Shown here: positions 34,106 to 45,187 of the stretch, in pieces
Layout of the letters: the number at the start of each line of letters is the position of its first letter
How positions within the stretch are numbered: position 1 is the first letter of the stretch
Source of the DNA: Thozetella sp. PMI_491
Lineage: Eukaryota > Ascomycota > Sordariomycetes > Chaetosphaeriales > Chaetosphaeriaceae
Assembly (NCBI GenBank): GCA_021432635.1
Contig: MU270024.1
Coordinates: 868,001-932,000 of the forward strand
Length of the DNA: 64,000 bases
Reading direction: 5' to 3'
Program-made: the position numbers and the translations under genes
Notes under the pieces: generated by a model
Told to the model about the DNA's origin: nothing
Databases searched by the model: none
What the model saw: the letters and a program-made list of their open reading frames with translations, nothing else

Positions 34106-36427
34106 ATGAATTTGGATATCGAAATGGGTGCCGAGGACTATCGAGAGGGCGGAATTTATTGGTCCAAGGTGGAGGCGGTGATGAAGCGCTGTTCGGTGTC
34201 GAGACTAAAAGCCGTATCTTCACTCAAGGTAAAAAAAGCATTCCAGGCAAGCATTAACGGTCTCTCCTGCTGATACGAGTCACAGTCATGCCAGAACGAT
34301 GAAGATGCAGCCATCGCAAACCTCTCCGAGCTGCTAGGGTTGAAACTATCCAACACTAACAGACCCATAGACACACATACAGCCCCGGAAGTCTCGAAAG
34401 AGGAAGAAGGGTGTTTGGCAAGCAGTTTCCAAGGGATCATGCTCAGCTCCCGGCCGGTATCGACCAGTTCAACACTACCGGAGCTTTACTTGCCGCCCAA
34501 ACCCCAGCAGGCTGATAACGGCTTGTTCTACGACCCGCCAGAGGACTCGGCTCCCTGTCAACCAAACATAGGCAGATACCGGATTCCAGATGAGATAAGG
34601 ACCACGAAAGCAAGCAAGCTCGAACTGAAATACGCGGAGCACCAGCCGCCATTAGATGGCCTGGTGAGAAATGTGAAGCCCACCGCTACGTCCATTCCCA
34701 ATACCTCAGAGCAGGACACACAGAAATGGGACTTTGTCCTTCCCGTAGTCGCTCTCGACGGCGATGAGCCCGACTTCCGATACGATGAAGGTAGAAGCCG
34801 CCCATTCTCAACACGCCGGCTGGTTTCGTCCATCCAATCTGGCCTCAGCCTCGGGCAGCTCCAGCACTACCTCTCCTTCTTTAGCGGCGCCGTGATAAGG
34901 AGAGCCATCAACGAGGTGGTGCTCGGGTATCCGGCCATATTCTACGCCGTGGCAACCAACGATGCGAAGATGGTTAGGAAGTTGGCCGAGTCCGGCGCCG
35001 ATGTCAACAGCACCGACACGGCGCGCAAGATACCCCTTGTCGCCTTTGCCATACTTCTCGGCCACTCAGGGCTCGAAACAACCGAGATGGTCCTCACTCT
35101 GTTAAGTCTTGGAGCAGAGGCTTTGAGAATTCCACCCGTCTTCTTCTCGCCGTATCTCGAGGACGTTGAGGAAGCCCTAGCCCTTGTCCATAGGAACGAC
35201 CCGATGTTTCGGAGCGCAAATACAGCGTGGTGCGTTGAGTGGATACGGTCCATCCTGGCCGAGTCCATCAATATAACACAGCGATACTTTTTGGAGCGAA
35301 CGTGGAAGAGCTGCGGCCCTTCGGAAAGGCAACGGCAGGTGGCGCAGATGCATGGAGCTACGAATCTCCTCGGAATCTCGTATTTTCTCGTGGGCCAAGT
35401 CTCGGCCGCTAGAATTGTCACGTCGAGGCTGCTGTCTCATCTGGCTCTGCCCAAGTCTAAGCCGCTGGTTATGGTCTTTGCTGGACCATCGGGCCACGGC
35501 AAGACTGAATTGGCACGCCGGATGGGAGAGCTTCTCTCACTGGAGATCGAGACGGTGGATTGTACCGAAATGAAGCACGAGAGCGATCTCTTTGGCCCCA
35601 AGAAACCATACATGGGATACGAAAAGGGCTCACCGGTCAACAACTTCCTCGCCCGAAACAATGGCAAGAGAAGCATCATATTTCTGGACGAATTCGAGAA
35701 GACAACGTCCGCGGTCCAGAATGCTCTCTTAGTTCCTTTTGATGAAGGTACGATCATCCGCTGCGCACATGAAAACTTTTCCAAGTCCCCATGTAGCTAA
35801 GATAGCTAACAAAGTACCTCACCAGGTCGCTTTGTCGATCGCCGGACGCGCGAGCCGATGGACTGCTCACAGACTATATGGGTGATTGCTACCAACGCAG
35901 TCGACGGAATCATTCTCGACTTTTGCGAGAGCCGGAAGCCAGAAATCTTTGACACCGATGACACCGTCCAGCATGGTCTGCTGATGGATGAGCTGACAGC
36001 GAACATGCGCAAGCAGCTCAAGTCGGAATTCGGCAATCCCCTGTCAGGTCGCATCTCTGTTGTCGTGCCATTCTTGCCCTTCTCCCCTGGCGAGGCCGCC
36101 GTTGTAGCGCACAAATATTTACTCGAGCTGCGTGGGCGCGTCAGCCAGGACATTCGGCTGTCGGGGCAGCAGCTCGTAGGCAACATTGTTCTCGAGGTGC
36201 GCAGGGACGGCGCCCTGTGCAAGGCACTCGCGGAGGAAGGATACGACTCGGACCAAGGGGCGAGGTCTCTCAAGGCCACGGTGGAGGGCAGAATTACTGA
36301 CGAGCTGGTTCGGTTATACCTCCAAGAGGAGGGAAGGATTTCGGACAGCAGTCCGCGCACCCATTATGTTGTGGACTTGGCAGAGAACGGCGTGATTTCA
36401 GTGTTTAAGGCGGCTTCCCGCAGCTAG
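34106..36427 (+). CDS. ClpB/Hsp100-like AAA+ ATPase with ankyrin-like region
   Basis: 728 residues in three exons, 34106-34228, 34286-35747 and 35826-36427, all closing in frame. After a non-conserved N-terminus, residues ~245-300 carry an ankyrin-like pair (YAVATNDAKMVRKLAESGAD). The C-terminal half is one Clp D2-type AAA+ module. Walker A is GPSGHGKTELAR (residues ~441-448), Walker B is IIFLDEFEKT (~503-512), then a sensor-1 region (IWVIATNA) and a C-terminal small domain (GARSLKATVEGRI). Only one AAA+ module is present, where ClpB/Hsp104 have two. The ClpB coiled-coil middle domain is absent. Expected to form an ATP-driven ring that remodels proteins. It lies next to two Hsp70-like genes, recalling the Hsp70-Hsp100 disaggregase pairing. 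Confidence 0.85.
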
Positions 36428-36743
36428 GCAATGGCCGATTCGTGCCTCGCTCACGGTGGTGTCGCCCGCCAATTTACGAAACCCATGTCTGCCTAGCCAA
36501 TCTTTCATCCATCGTCTGTAGAAAACAAAACATCGTCTCCACACTTGTCGCCGCGATCATGAAATTCACTAACCATGTCGTCGTTCAGGTCTTCGTTACT
36601 AAATATTTAGTCGGCGTTTTCCTGATGCTTTCTCAACGAAAGAATAGAATAAAAAACAGCTTGAACTTCCATCCTTAAACTTCTCGCCGTACAGTCCTCT
36701 GTCTGCTACATGTCTAAATACTAGATGGGGGGCTTATTCACGA

Positions 36744-36757
36744 TAGGGTTAGGGTTA
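36744..36757 (+). repeat. Interstitial telomere-like TTAGGG run
   Basis: The string TAGGGTTAGGGTTA is two units of the fungal telomere repeat. So short a run can occur by chance. Confidence 0.5.
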
Positions 36758-36778
36758 TATATGGCTTTTTACAGTGGG

Positions 36779-36802
36779 GCGCTGAGCCATTTGGCTCAGC
36801 GC
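36779..36802. repeat. Perfect inverted repeat, 11-bp arms
   Basis: GCGCTGAGCCA is followed by TT and then TGGCTCAGCGC, a perfect hairpin 350 bases beyond the AAA+ stop codon. It could be a terminator-like structure, a protein-binding palindrome or the end of a lost element. Confidence 0.7.
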
Positions 36803-36930
36803 GAATCAGCCGGATCGGTGACACGGCGAGAAAATATGGATTGCACTGGTTAGATCTCCTGCTGATTGCACGGACCAGCAACTCAAACGGAGTGACTCAG
36901 CAGCTACAACGGCAAATCCACATACCTATA

Positions 36931-36987
36931 CGCCGTACTCCGTACTCCGTATTTTCGGTTCGTATGTCGGGTTCGTATGTCGGGTTC
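36931..36987 (+). repeat. Short tandem repeats
   Basis: Tandem copies of CCGTACT(C) are followed by two copies of GTTCGTATGTCGG. The CCGTACT/ACGGAGTA type of repeat is scattered through many ascomycete genomes. Confidence 0.55.
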
Positions 36988-37537
36988 ACATGCCGCGCAT
37001 TAGATTGGAATAAGACGAGCTAGTCAGAATGGGGGCAAAGATTTGGTCCTGGCCCCCAAGGCCGAAGTCATTATATTGCGCAAACATAACGACCCCTTCG
37101 TTGTAGTGTTTACTTATTCTTTTAATTCGTTGTACATCCTTTAGACTTGAAGCGATTTCGCAGCTTTGTGCACTTCCCGCGTTCATTAAACCCATCCACC
37201 ACCGAGCACAATAATCTTAAGAATTCATTACACCTGCTCCCCTTGAAATGCACCAACTCTACAACGAGTGTAGTGAAACATTTGCATTCTAATACGCGAA
37301 AGAAATAATATCGTGCACATGCGAATTTTGAGATCGGCCGAACTCGCTTCATGTCAACGTGTGCGTCGGGTACCTTAATAGGGATAGTTATTTTTATTAT
37401 CGAATTAAAATGATTTTAATCGGCGACTCGAATACTGTACATGTCACAGTCTCTATTGCCATGTTTTACATCCATGTTCACCTCCATGCTATGATGATTT
37501 CGGCAGGCCTATCCCCCCTCATTTGAAACAGGCAAAG

Positions 37538-38950
37538 CTAGGTAGAGAGCGCATCCACACCGTCCCCGTAGAGTTTGAACTCCGTTAGAACAAGCTTTTG
37601 TAGCGGCCAGGCAATCCAGCTTTCCCACTCATCTCCAATCTTGCTATGTATGCTCTTAAGCAGACGCCTGCTCATGCCTCGCATATACCAGACTTGGTCT
37701 GCCCTGTTGAGAAGCAAGGAGTAATGCGCCAATACAATGAGTGCTTCTGGCTTCAGCTGCTTGACCATGAGAAGAAAAGCTCCAGGCACTTTAATAGGCC
37801 AAGCATACACGAAAGAGACTATGTCAATCTCGTCTTCTTCACAAGAGGATGTCACCAATCCGCAATCTGCATGCAGCAAGTTCAATGTCTCCTCGAGGGC
37901 CTCCAACTCTGCGGCATTGAAGTTTCCAGGTGACGGATCCCAAAGTTGTCTCAGCGCTGTCAGCTTGACACTGACTTCTGGATCAGCGGCTTTAGCTATC
38001 TTAGGGTCTATGGGACGCGGATGCACAATTTTTTGCATTGAGCTGCTCGCCATCCATTCTCCAGCAGTTCCAAGTAGGGAATAAACCCCGCGTAAGAGGC
38101 TCGCCCAATCAACACTAGATTCTCCATGCGAGCTTGGCGTGTCCGAGAAGAACAAGTCGCCAGTTTGGTCGGAAGATGCCCAGGTGTAAGCAGCGATGAT
38201 TGTCGAGAAAGCAAGACAAGCATCATAGTTATAGGGGGTAAGATTCATCATTGCTGTCCGGAACATAGCCAATCCAATGTCGTGGTGAGAGGACGCCTCC
38301 TTGTACAGAATTCCCTTGCGTGCAGGCTGTGATCGTGCAAGATGAAGTGCTGAGAAAGCCAAAATACCATGAAGGAGGAAGGCATGTGAGAACGCAATTT
38401 GAGGGACCACTTGTTGCCAGATTTTCTGCAACTCTGGGCGAATGGATAACGTGAAGCTCGTCGTGGTTGTATAGAAATGCAACAGCTCGAGGTTGCCTAC
38501 CTCCAGGCCTATACCAGACGCTGCAGGCGGGTTTCCCAGCAGGTCGAGTGCGCGGGGGAGGTCATCACCCATGGTAGGTGGCTGTTGGGACGCCGTTGAA
38601 CCATCTCCAAAAGTAGAAGATGTTGTTGACGATGTGCCGAGAAATGAGCACCTAGATTGAACTCTTGTACAATAGCCACAAGACGGCTTTTGTTCATTGC
38701 ACTAAAAGAAGACGGAGGATGTCAGTTATGGGGGTTTGACGATCTCTATCGAAGAAGGAAACGGTGTGTGACTTCGTCCATATCTTATCCATAGAGCTAC
38801 GACAGCACCGCACATGGGTTGCATGCGCAAAGACGACTAGTAACATACCTTGATCTTTTTCTTTTTACACTGCAGGCATCCACTTTTGGACTTTCGGTGT
38901 GGTCTCCTGCGGCTACGAACTCCAGTGTCGATGCTTGGCGGCATTGTCAT
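37538..38950 (-). CDS. Zn2Cys6 transcription factor (Upc2-like C-terminal domain)
   Basis: 421 residues in two exons, 38950-38849 and 38701-37538, with a 147-bp intron that splits the zinc cluster. Spliced, the N-terminus gives CLQCKKKKIK joined to CNEQKPSCGYC and a final Cys in VQSRC, a complete binuclear cluster near residues 25-52. The rest resembles the sterol-uptake-control type: a helical domain with HFYTTTTSFTL, FLLHGILAFSALHLA and YLTPYNYDACLAFS-like segments. Nuclear regulator. Its targets are unknown; the adjacent efflux transporter, transcribed in the same direction upstream, is one candidate. Confidence 0.88.
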
Positions 38951-39287
38951 GCCTATGAGGCTCTGCTAGCTGGTCACAAGCTTGGTAATAACTTGGCCCA
39001 GGACGGAGATGCGAATATGTATCCCCGTAGCAATCGCAATTCCTTCACATATGATCTAACCTAAACCGAGAGAATACGATGATCTCACGCCGTTTGCTCC
39101 GCCACTTGAGCGTGCGTAAGCCATGACTCATTCATGCACCCAGTTGCTGAGTCAACATGTAAGATGGCAGGGTGTGCCACTCTTTGTCACTTTAGCTAGT
39201 ATGAATCTCAAAACAGCGAGTTGTCCCTGCGTAGTGAGAGTCTATGTTTCATAACTCGTCTAGGTCTGGGGGACTTGATAGAGTGGT
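38951..39287. promoter_or_regulatory. Intergenic, promoter of the Zn2Cys6 gene
   Basis: 337 bases between the regulator start and the transporter stop. No gene is seen. Confidence 0.45.
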
Positions 39288-41037
39288 TCAGCTTATTGGA
39301 CTTGCCTCTTCTCTATCAGGGAAGAACCAAATGATGGCCGTTGATACTGAGATCATGCCCGCAGCACAGAAGAAAGGAAGCCCGATCCAAGCTCCGCCCA
39401 GTTCAAATCCAAGTCGAAGACTTTGAAACAAACTCGGTGCAGCCAGCATTAAGCCTACCATTTCTAATACTCCAATAACCGAGTTCAGTGCGCCGAGATG
39501 GTCTGGCTCAACCATGCCGCTAAGTAGGCTGCGGATTACAGCCGGCATACCGTTATTGAAAGCGAGGACAATTAACCCTAAAATCCTTACATCAGAAGAC
39601 ATCACTCAAATCAATGGATTAAAGAACATCGACTCACCGAGGATTAGAATATCTATTTGTGCGGCAAATGCTATTAGCAATGAGCCGAAAATTCCAGCAA
39701 GTCCTGTAATGCGGGCTATCCATATGTCTTTCCGCGTTGACGACATTTTTAGCCTCGTTGTCAAGAATTCGCCCAGGGCCGGTAGAATGGCCATGAGCAC
39801 TAAAAGACTGGCGACACTGCGGATGGTGAGGAGGAAGGACGCCTAAGGCTGAATCAGTATCGCGGCTCTGAAAGACTGAGCAACAATGCTTGAAGGGCGT
39901 TACCTTGCTCCACTTCCAATTATACCGTGTAGTTGTGTACTGTAAAAGCATGTCCTGGACTATTCTGCTGAGGGCAACAAAAATAAAAGAAAGCATGACA
40001 GCAGATAGAAGCCAGTTGCTACTCAGAAATAACCACACCTCGCCCAGGCTTATCCAAAATCTGCGAAGCGATCCCTGGACTGACGATAGTGTCCGGTTGT
40101 CTAAAGCACTGTCCGCGTTGCCAGCATAGTCATTACTCTGCCAGCGCTTCCTAGCCTCCACATAGCCCAGAGTATTCGGAAAGAAGAAACCGAGTAAGGT
40201 AGCGAGGCATAGGAGTCCAAAAGATAAGAAGACGACGCCCCAAATACTTTTCATCATTATTACCCCTGCCAAAGGGCCCGATAGGATTTCCGATATGATA
40301 AAGAGCGACGAAAGCTGCAAAAAGATGCTCGATCTACCTTTAAATCAGTCTGCGGTAACACTATAACGCTTGGCTAAAGCATATAAGTACCTGGACTCGG
40401 CAGAAACGATGTCTCCCAGTGAGGAGTAGACCATGGTGAGAACAACCGGCGGGCCGCCGCCGACGATTCCAAAGATCGGCGCTAGTAATACTAACTCGAC
40501 CGGACATAAGCCCTGAGCGTATACTTCCCATTGCGGTCAGAATAGAGCAGAAGGGGAGAAATGGGGAAGAGAATTGGTTTGCGTACCGACGAAGATCCGG
40601 TATCCCATGGTCAAGAGAGTGCCGACAAGTGCCAAGGCAAGAACGCGGTGCCGCCCCCATTTGTCAGATAGGATACCGAAGGGAACAGTTGTGACGAGGG
40701 CCGGTATGCAATCTAACATGGTCTGCCAGCCCCTTAGGGAAGCCAGCTTGCCCTGGACGGCTGAGGTCTTGCAATCCGGATCCGCGGGGAGTACGCCGTC
40801 CGACCCCGCATAGATGTCGTGGCATATTCTCTGCTCCAAGACAGCGATGTATCCCGGGACGAAGAGGCTGGCCATAAACTCTATCAGGAAGAAGATGACG
40901 AAGATGAAAACTACAACTCGGCGCCGGTATCCGTCCTCGGATTGGCGGGCGAGATGCTGGTCCGTGGAGAGCAGAGGCGTTTCCTCGGTGCTCTCGGCCA
41001 CGGCAACCGCCGTAGGGCTGTCTTCGAGGCTCGCCAT
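39288..41037 (-). CDS. MFS transporter, drug-efflux-like
   Basis: 502 residues in five exons, 41037-40587, 40523-40391, 40333-39904, 39842-39638 and 39577-39288, all closing in frame. The N-terminus is cytosolic and acidic (EETPLLSTDQH), a common feature of fungal multidrug MFS. Twelve hydrophobic segments can be counted. The first begins VVVFIFVIFFLIEFMASLF, and the conserved loop FGILSDKWGRHRVL follows helix 2. The central loop (EARKRWQSNDYAG) separates the two halves. It probably exports small hydrophobic compounds at the plasma membrane. The last helix (ISVSTAIIWFF) is intact. Substrate not assignable. Confidence 0.87.
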
Positions 41038-41709
41038 ATCGATCTGTCCTTGGCTCCCCTCGAACCGGCGTGGGCGAGCTGCTAGGGATGGAAAATGCAG
41101 CCGCTTCACGGATGATGGTTTGAGATTTCATGCAACTGGGCGATTTGTGCCAGTTCGGATTTTACCGTTCGCAGCCAAGAGCATACTACGTATCTTTTGA
41201 TTGACTACTACCTTCCCGTTGCAGGTTAGAGTCTCGATCCCACACCATTTGGCCCACGCAATCCGGCCCCGCTTCCATACAGTTTATTGGCCGCTGCATT
41301 GCTGGTAACTGAAAGCTGGTCGTAGTTTCATCCATTTTCCCGGACTAAGCATACCACGTCTCTGTCAACAATGATCTGTGTAATATTCATGTTGCTGTCG
41401 AGCATGCTGATTTCTGGTTTCCCCATTCGCATACGAGACCCACCACCTCCTCTAATCGAATCTCTCACTTTAAGGCCTGCACGGTCACTCCACCGAAGCT
41501 TCAGAGGTATTTCCATTTCGACGTTTGGTATGAAGCAAGGGCCTGGGAACTCGGAACTGTCCTCCCCATGTTCTCAGCTTTTCAAGATACTACTATCCAG
41601 CGACTTGTAAATTTAGAAACCTATCGTTCCCAGATAAGTACGCCTTCCATTATAGCCAGGCCAGGACAGACAGAAGCTACATCCTAGTCAATATGAAAGG
41701 CCGAATGCA
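41038..41709. promoter_or_regulatory. Intergenic, promoter of the MFS gene
   Basis: 672 bases between two leftward genes. No coding frame with recognisable similarity. Confidence 0.45.
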
Positions 41710-42421
41710 TCAGGACGCCGGCAATGTCTGGAGAAGACGCTCAATCCGTGATGCATTCCCCTCTAATGCTTTTCGGCATCTGTCAAGTCGATCGTAGTTG
41801 TCACGCACAAAGTTATTATTCTCAGGGCCGGCGTTGGCGGCGCGGGCGTTGGCGGCAGTGTTGGCAGCGTTGGCATTCTCATCAGTCCCGAGTTTCTCGT
41901 TATCATGACGAGCATTTTGAAGCGCCAACTCGATTGCTTGCAGCTCCGAGCGAGTGTTCGTGATGGTTATGAGTAATCCACCCAGTTTGCGAGTGGCCTC
42001 ATCCCGCTCTTTGCGAAGCTTCCAGGCTGTGTCCTCAGCAGACTGCTGATCAATGTCGCTGGGACGAGTTTTTTGGACACTCTGTTGGCCCCCGGAAGAC
42101 TGCGGATCGTCACCCCGCTGTTGGATAGCAAGCCTATTCAGCTTCTCCTGCATTCCCCAGAGAAATTGTCCAGCAACCCAGGCAGTAGACACAAAGACAT
42201 AGACGATCAGCGCAATGACCAGGATGATCACAATCTCGAACTTTCAAAGTTAGCCATATATTGTAGAAAGTGAACATTATATATACCTGATAATGGGAAT
42301 CCGATCCGGTGGACATGTTGAGCGAGTCCCTCGCAGGGAAGTTCCACCCTTGTAACCTGAGGTCTTGCCGGTGCGCGGCTATCGCCCTGATTACCCTATA
42401 ATATTTATTCAGACGAGTCAC
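41710..42421 (-). CDS. Small single-pass membrane protein with coiled coil, unrecognised
   Basis: I do not recognise a family. Two exons, 42421-42287 and 42240-41710, close in frame for 221 residues; an ATG at 42316 would shorten it to 186. A transmembrane helix (IVIILVIALIVYVFVSTAWV) follows the short N-terminus. Then come a Gln-rich stretch, a charged helix likely to form a coiled coil (AWKLRKERDEATRKLGG, ending ELQAIELALQNARHDNEKL), an Ala/Asn-rich low-complexity run (ANAANTAANARAANAG) and a C-terminal helix. The layout suggests an anchored oligomerising protein. The spliced frame and the helix pattern support it being real. Confidence 0.6.
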
Positions 42422-44029
42422 CGAATTTCACTGAAGTTGAATCACACGCTGTTCCTGGTTAGTTAGAGGGGCGCTGGCAGAAAAGTTTTGGGCCGTCGGG
42501 GATCTTGAGCAATCTAGAAGATTAGCACAATGTAGTACGGCTACGCCGTCATTTGCTCGTCTAGAATTCCCTTGATTAGATGGGAATTGGAGACCCACAG
42601 GAAGAAAAAGAGGCGAAGTTAGTATCGGTGTTGCTATGGAAGACTAGCCCGAGAGGAAGAGAAATGGGCGGGGTAGAAATGCTAGTTATGTGGGTGCCGG
42701 TGTAACACAAGTAGAGACGGCTGTTGGAGTTAAGCCACAACCAGACGCCTCCTGAAAGCTCCGTTGTGTTAATAATTGACGCGGGGCTACGTCATATCGC
42801 GTCTTCCCATGGTGCGCGCATATTCCACACACGGGATGGCCGGTTGACCCATCCCTCGTGGTATATCTACCGAATCAGCCACTGCGTGCCGTATCAGCGG
42901 CACACCCCGTCAATCCCCCCCCCTCAGGAGATTTTGTTTGTGGAAGTTGTTCTAACTGGAGGAATTTTGCCACGAATTTTCGCCATTGTGGCTCTCAGTT
43001 CTGGCGACAAGGCTACGCCTACAAGCTTGGAGTCCAATCGTAGTTGCATGGCTTATCGCCCGCTTATGGGCTCTCTGCTGTTGGTTACTCCGCCTAGGCG
43101 GATGATAAACGCAATGAAATGCGATTTCACTACCCTATAGGGACTACGCCATTGTGTCAAAATATTAGGCATTGGTTGTAGTAACAACAATCAACCTCGC
43201 GTACTAACTGGCTTATGTAGGTTAATATATCCGCACCGCGTTCGTCCCATTACAATAAATCCTCCCTGAGTGAGTAACTTGACCTGGCTTAGTCCTGAGG
43301 CTACGTTCCATGTAGCTATTATTATACTGCAACGTCCTAGGGCGAGCGATATCGAGTAGTGGGAAAGTTCGGCCAAGAATAATAGGATCGCTGCAACATT
43401 AATTCCTACGTGACCACTTCTTTAAAAGGCTCCGTTTCTCCTGTCATATATCGTAGAGTCCCCGAAGAGAGTCTCCTGCTTCCGCTCCGATATCCACTCG
43501 TTATCGCACGGTTTCTCTGGAGGCCGACAAAATATACAGTAGTCAGTCGTTTTGGAAATTTCCTCCCCAGGTATATCAAGACTAGTGCTCTCGTGGGCAT
43601 TCTATAAGTGCTCGTTCCTCTCTCTCGGGTTCCACAAGGCCCAACATCGACACGGTGACTAAAACATGTACCGCTGTAATTGGAGATAGCTCCGGGTTAA
43701 TGCGGGATAGCCCGTTACGTAGGACCGCCCAATTCAGTGTCTACTGCAAGCTCTGTTTGTAAGTGCAGGAGGAAAAAAAAGGGAGGAGCAGGCTAACACC
43801 GATAATTTTAATCGGAACACCTCAGCTAAAGTCACATAAGGCGCGTTTGACCCTTTCTCCGCCGGCTATACTCGGCTGTCTTACGTGGGATGACTGATGC
43901 CCCTCGAGTCATTCGCGTTCAAAATTTCAAAAGCGGTGTCCCAGTCATACTCCTTTCACACTGCTGCACACGTTTATTGCCGCGGTTAATCCAACAAGAA
44001 GACTCGGTTCTTCGAAAGAGGAGGCAAAA
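42422..44029. other. Intergenic, 1.6 kb, no supported gene
   Basis: A 138-codon frame (42724-43140) has no recognisable domain and is probably incidental. The palindrome CCGCCTAGGCGG lies at 43090-43101. The last few hundred bases should include the promoter of the cysteine-synthase-like gene. Confidence 0.5.
43090..43101. promoter_or_regulatory. CCG-N6-CGG palindrome, possible zinc-cluster site
   Basis: CCGCCTAGGCGG is a perfect 12-base palindrome with everted CGG triplets six bases apart, the kind of site some Zn2Cys6 dimers bind. It lies 930 bases before the next gene, so the assignment is weak. Confidence 0.2.
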
Positions 44030-44971
44030 ATGCAGTCACAGGTTGTTACGTCAGTTCTCGGGACCATCGGGAACACGCCGGTCGTAAAGCTGAATCGCGT
44101 CGTCCCAAATGATTGCGCCGATGTTTTCGTGAAGCTCGAGTTCTTCAACCCCACCGGGTCGTACAAAGACCGAATGGCAAAATCTATGATCGAGGAGGCA
44201 GAGCGACGCGGAGACCTGAAGCCCGGCATGACGGTTGTGGAGGCGACTGGTGGCAGTACGGGCTCATCCCTCGCTCTAGTCTGCGCCGTCAAGGGATACG
44301 AGTTCCTCGTCATGACCTCGGACGCCTTCGCCCTCGAGAAGCGTCGCACCATAGCTGCTTTCGGAGCTATCCTAGACATCACCCCGAGCCCCTCCGGGAA
44401 AGTTACCCCGGATCTCATCCCGACCATGATGAGCCGTGCAGCCAAGGTTGCCAATGAAGACAGATTCTACTACACCGAACAGTTCCAGAACCTCGATGCT
44501 CTTATCGGCTACGAAGACATCGGTCATGAGCTTGTTACCCAGTTCCCGGCCGGCATCGATGTTTTCTGCGGCGCAGTCGGGACCGCCGGAATGGCCATGG
44601 GTGTTGCGCGGGTCCTGAAAGCCCAGCTGCCACACACGCGGGTTGTTGTGCTGGAACCCGGTTCGGCACCGCTGGTTACAGAGGGCAAGACCGGGGCACA
44701 CGGCGTTGAGGGCATCGGTGTGGGGTTTCTACCGCCGCACTTGGAGCAAAGTCTTTATGACGAAGCTCGAGCGATCGACGAAGATGCCGCTCGTGCAATG
44801 GCACGGCGACTCGCCAAGGAGGAGGGGCTGTTGGTGGGAACATCCACAGGCCTGAATGTCGTTGCAGCAATTCAACTCGCAAAAGAGCTTGGACCCGGCA
44901 AAACCATAGTCACTGTCGCTGTTGACACTGGGTTGAAGTATCTAAATGGGTCCCTGTTCGCGGATGGGTAA
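44030..44971 (+). CDS. Cysteine synthase-like PLP enzyme
   Basis: Single-exon protein of 313 residues in the fold-type II PLP family (O-acetylserine sulfhydrylase / cystathionine beta-synthase core). Motifs in order are IGNTPVVKLNR, NPTGSYKDRMA with the Schiff-base Lys, EATGGSTGSSLAL (phosphate-binding and Asn-loop equivalent), a substrate-side loop (FCGAVGTAGMAMGVARVL) and LLVGTSTGLNVVAA. The Asn-loop reads GGSTGSS where canonical cysteine synthases have TSGNTG, so the substrate may differ. There is no CBS domain or mitochondrial presequence. The single exon and compact form look bacterial-like, as in several fungal accessory cysteine synthases. Likely cytosolic. Confidence 0.88.
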   Translation: MQSQVVTSVLGTIGNTPVVKLNRVVPNDCADVFVKLEFFNPTGSYKDRMAKSMIEEAERRGDLKPGMTVVEATGGSTGSSLALVCAVKGYEFLVMTSDAFALEKRRTIAAFGAILDITPSPSGKVTPDLIPTMMSRAAKVANEDRFYYTEQFQNLDALIGYEDIGHELVTQFPAGIDVFCGAVGTAGMAMGVARVLKAQLPHTRVVVLEPGSAPLVTEGKTGAHGVEGIGVGFLPPHLEQSLYDEARAIDEDAARAMARRLAKEEGLLVGTSTGLNVVAAIQLAKELGPGKTIVTVAVDTGLKYLNGSLFADG

Positions 44972-45187
44972 ACGCCTAGTCCTGGAACACTTGGACGGTG
45001 ATGCTGAAGGAATACGAACGACTTGCATCCATTGATGTGTAGAGACCGAAAAGCGAATAGTCACGATAGTAGCTAGATTGAAGAACCCCTATGTTCCTAA
45101 CTGAGTCCTGTAGTGCAAGACTATTCCTGTTCATGTTCTGTATTTAATTTGGAAACCCGACCTGTGTAAACGGCCTCAATATAGCTA

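Larger units (their letters stand above)
36428..37537. other. Intergenic with small repeats
   Basis: 1.1 kb without a supported gene. It contains a short telomere-like run, a 24-base hairpin and short tandem repeats (listed separately), and is otherwise AT-rich. Confidence 0.5.

Noticed and set aside
42724-43140. 138-codon frame in the gap before the PLP enzyme
   Set aside because: Composition and motifs do not resemble a known protein, and it lacks support from splicing or neighbours.
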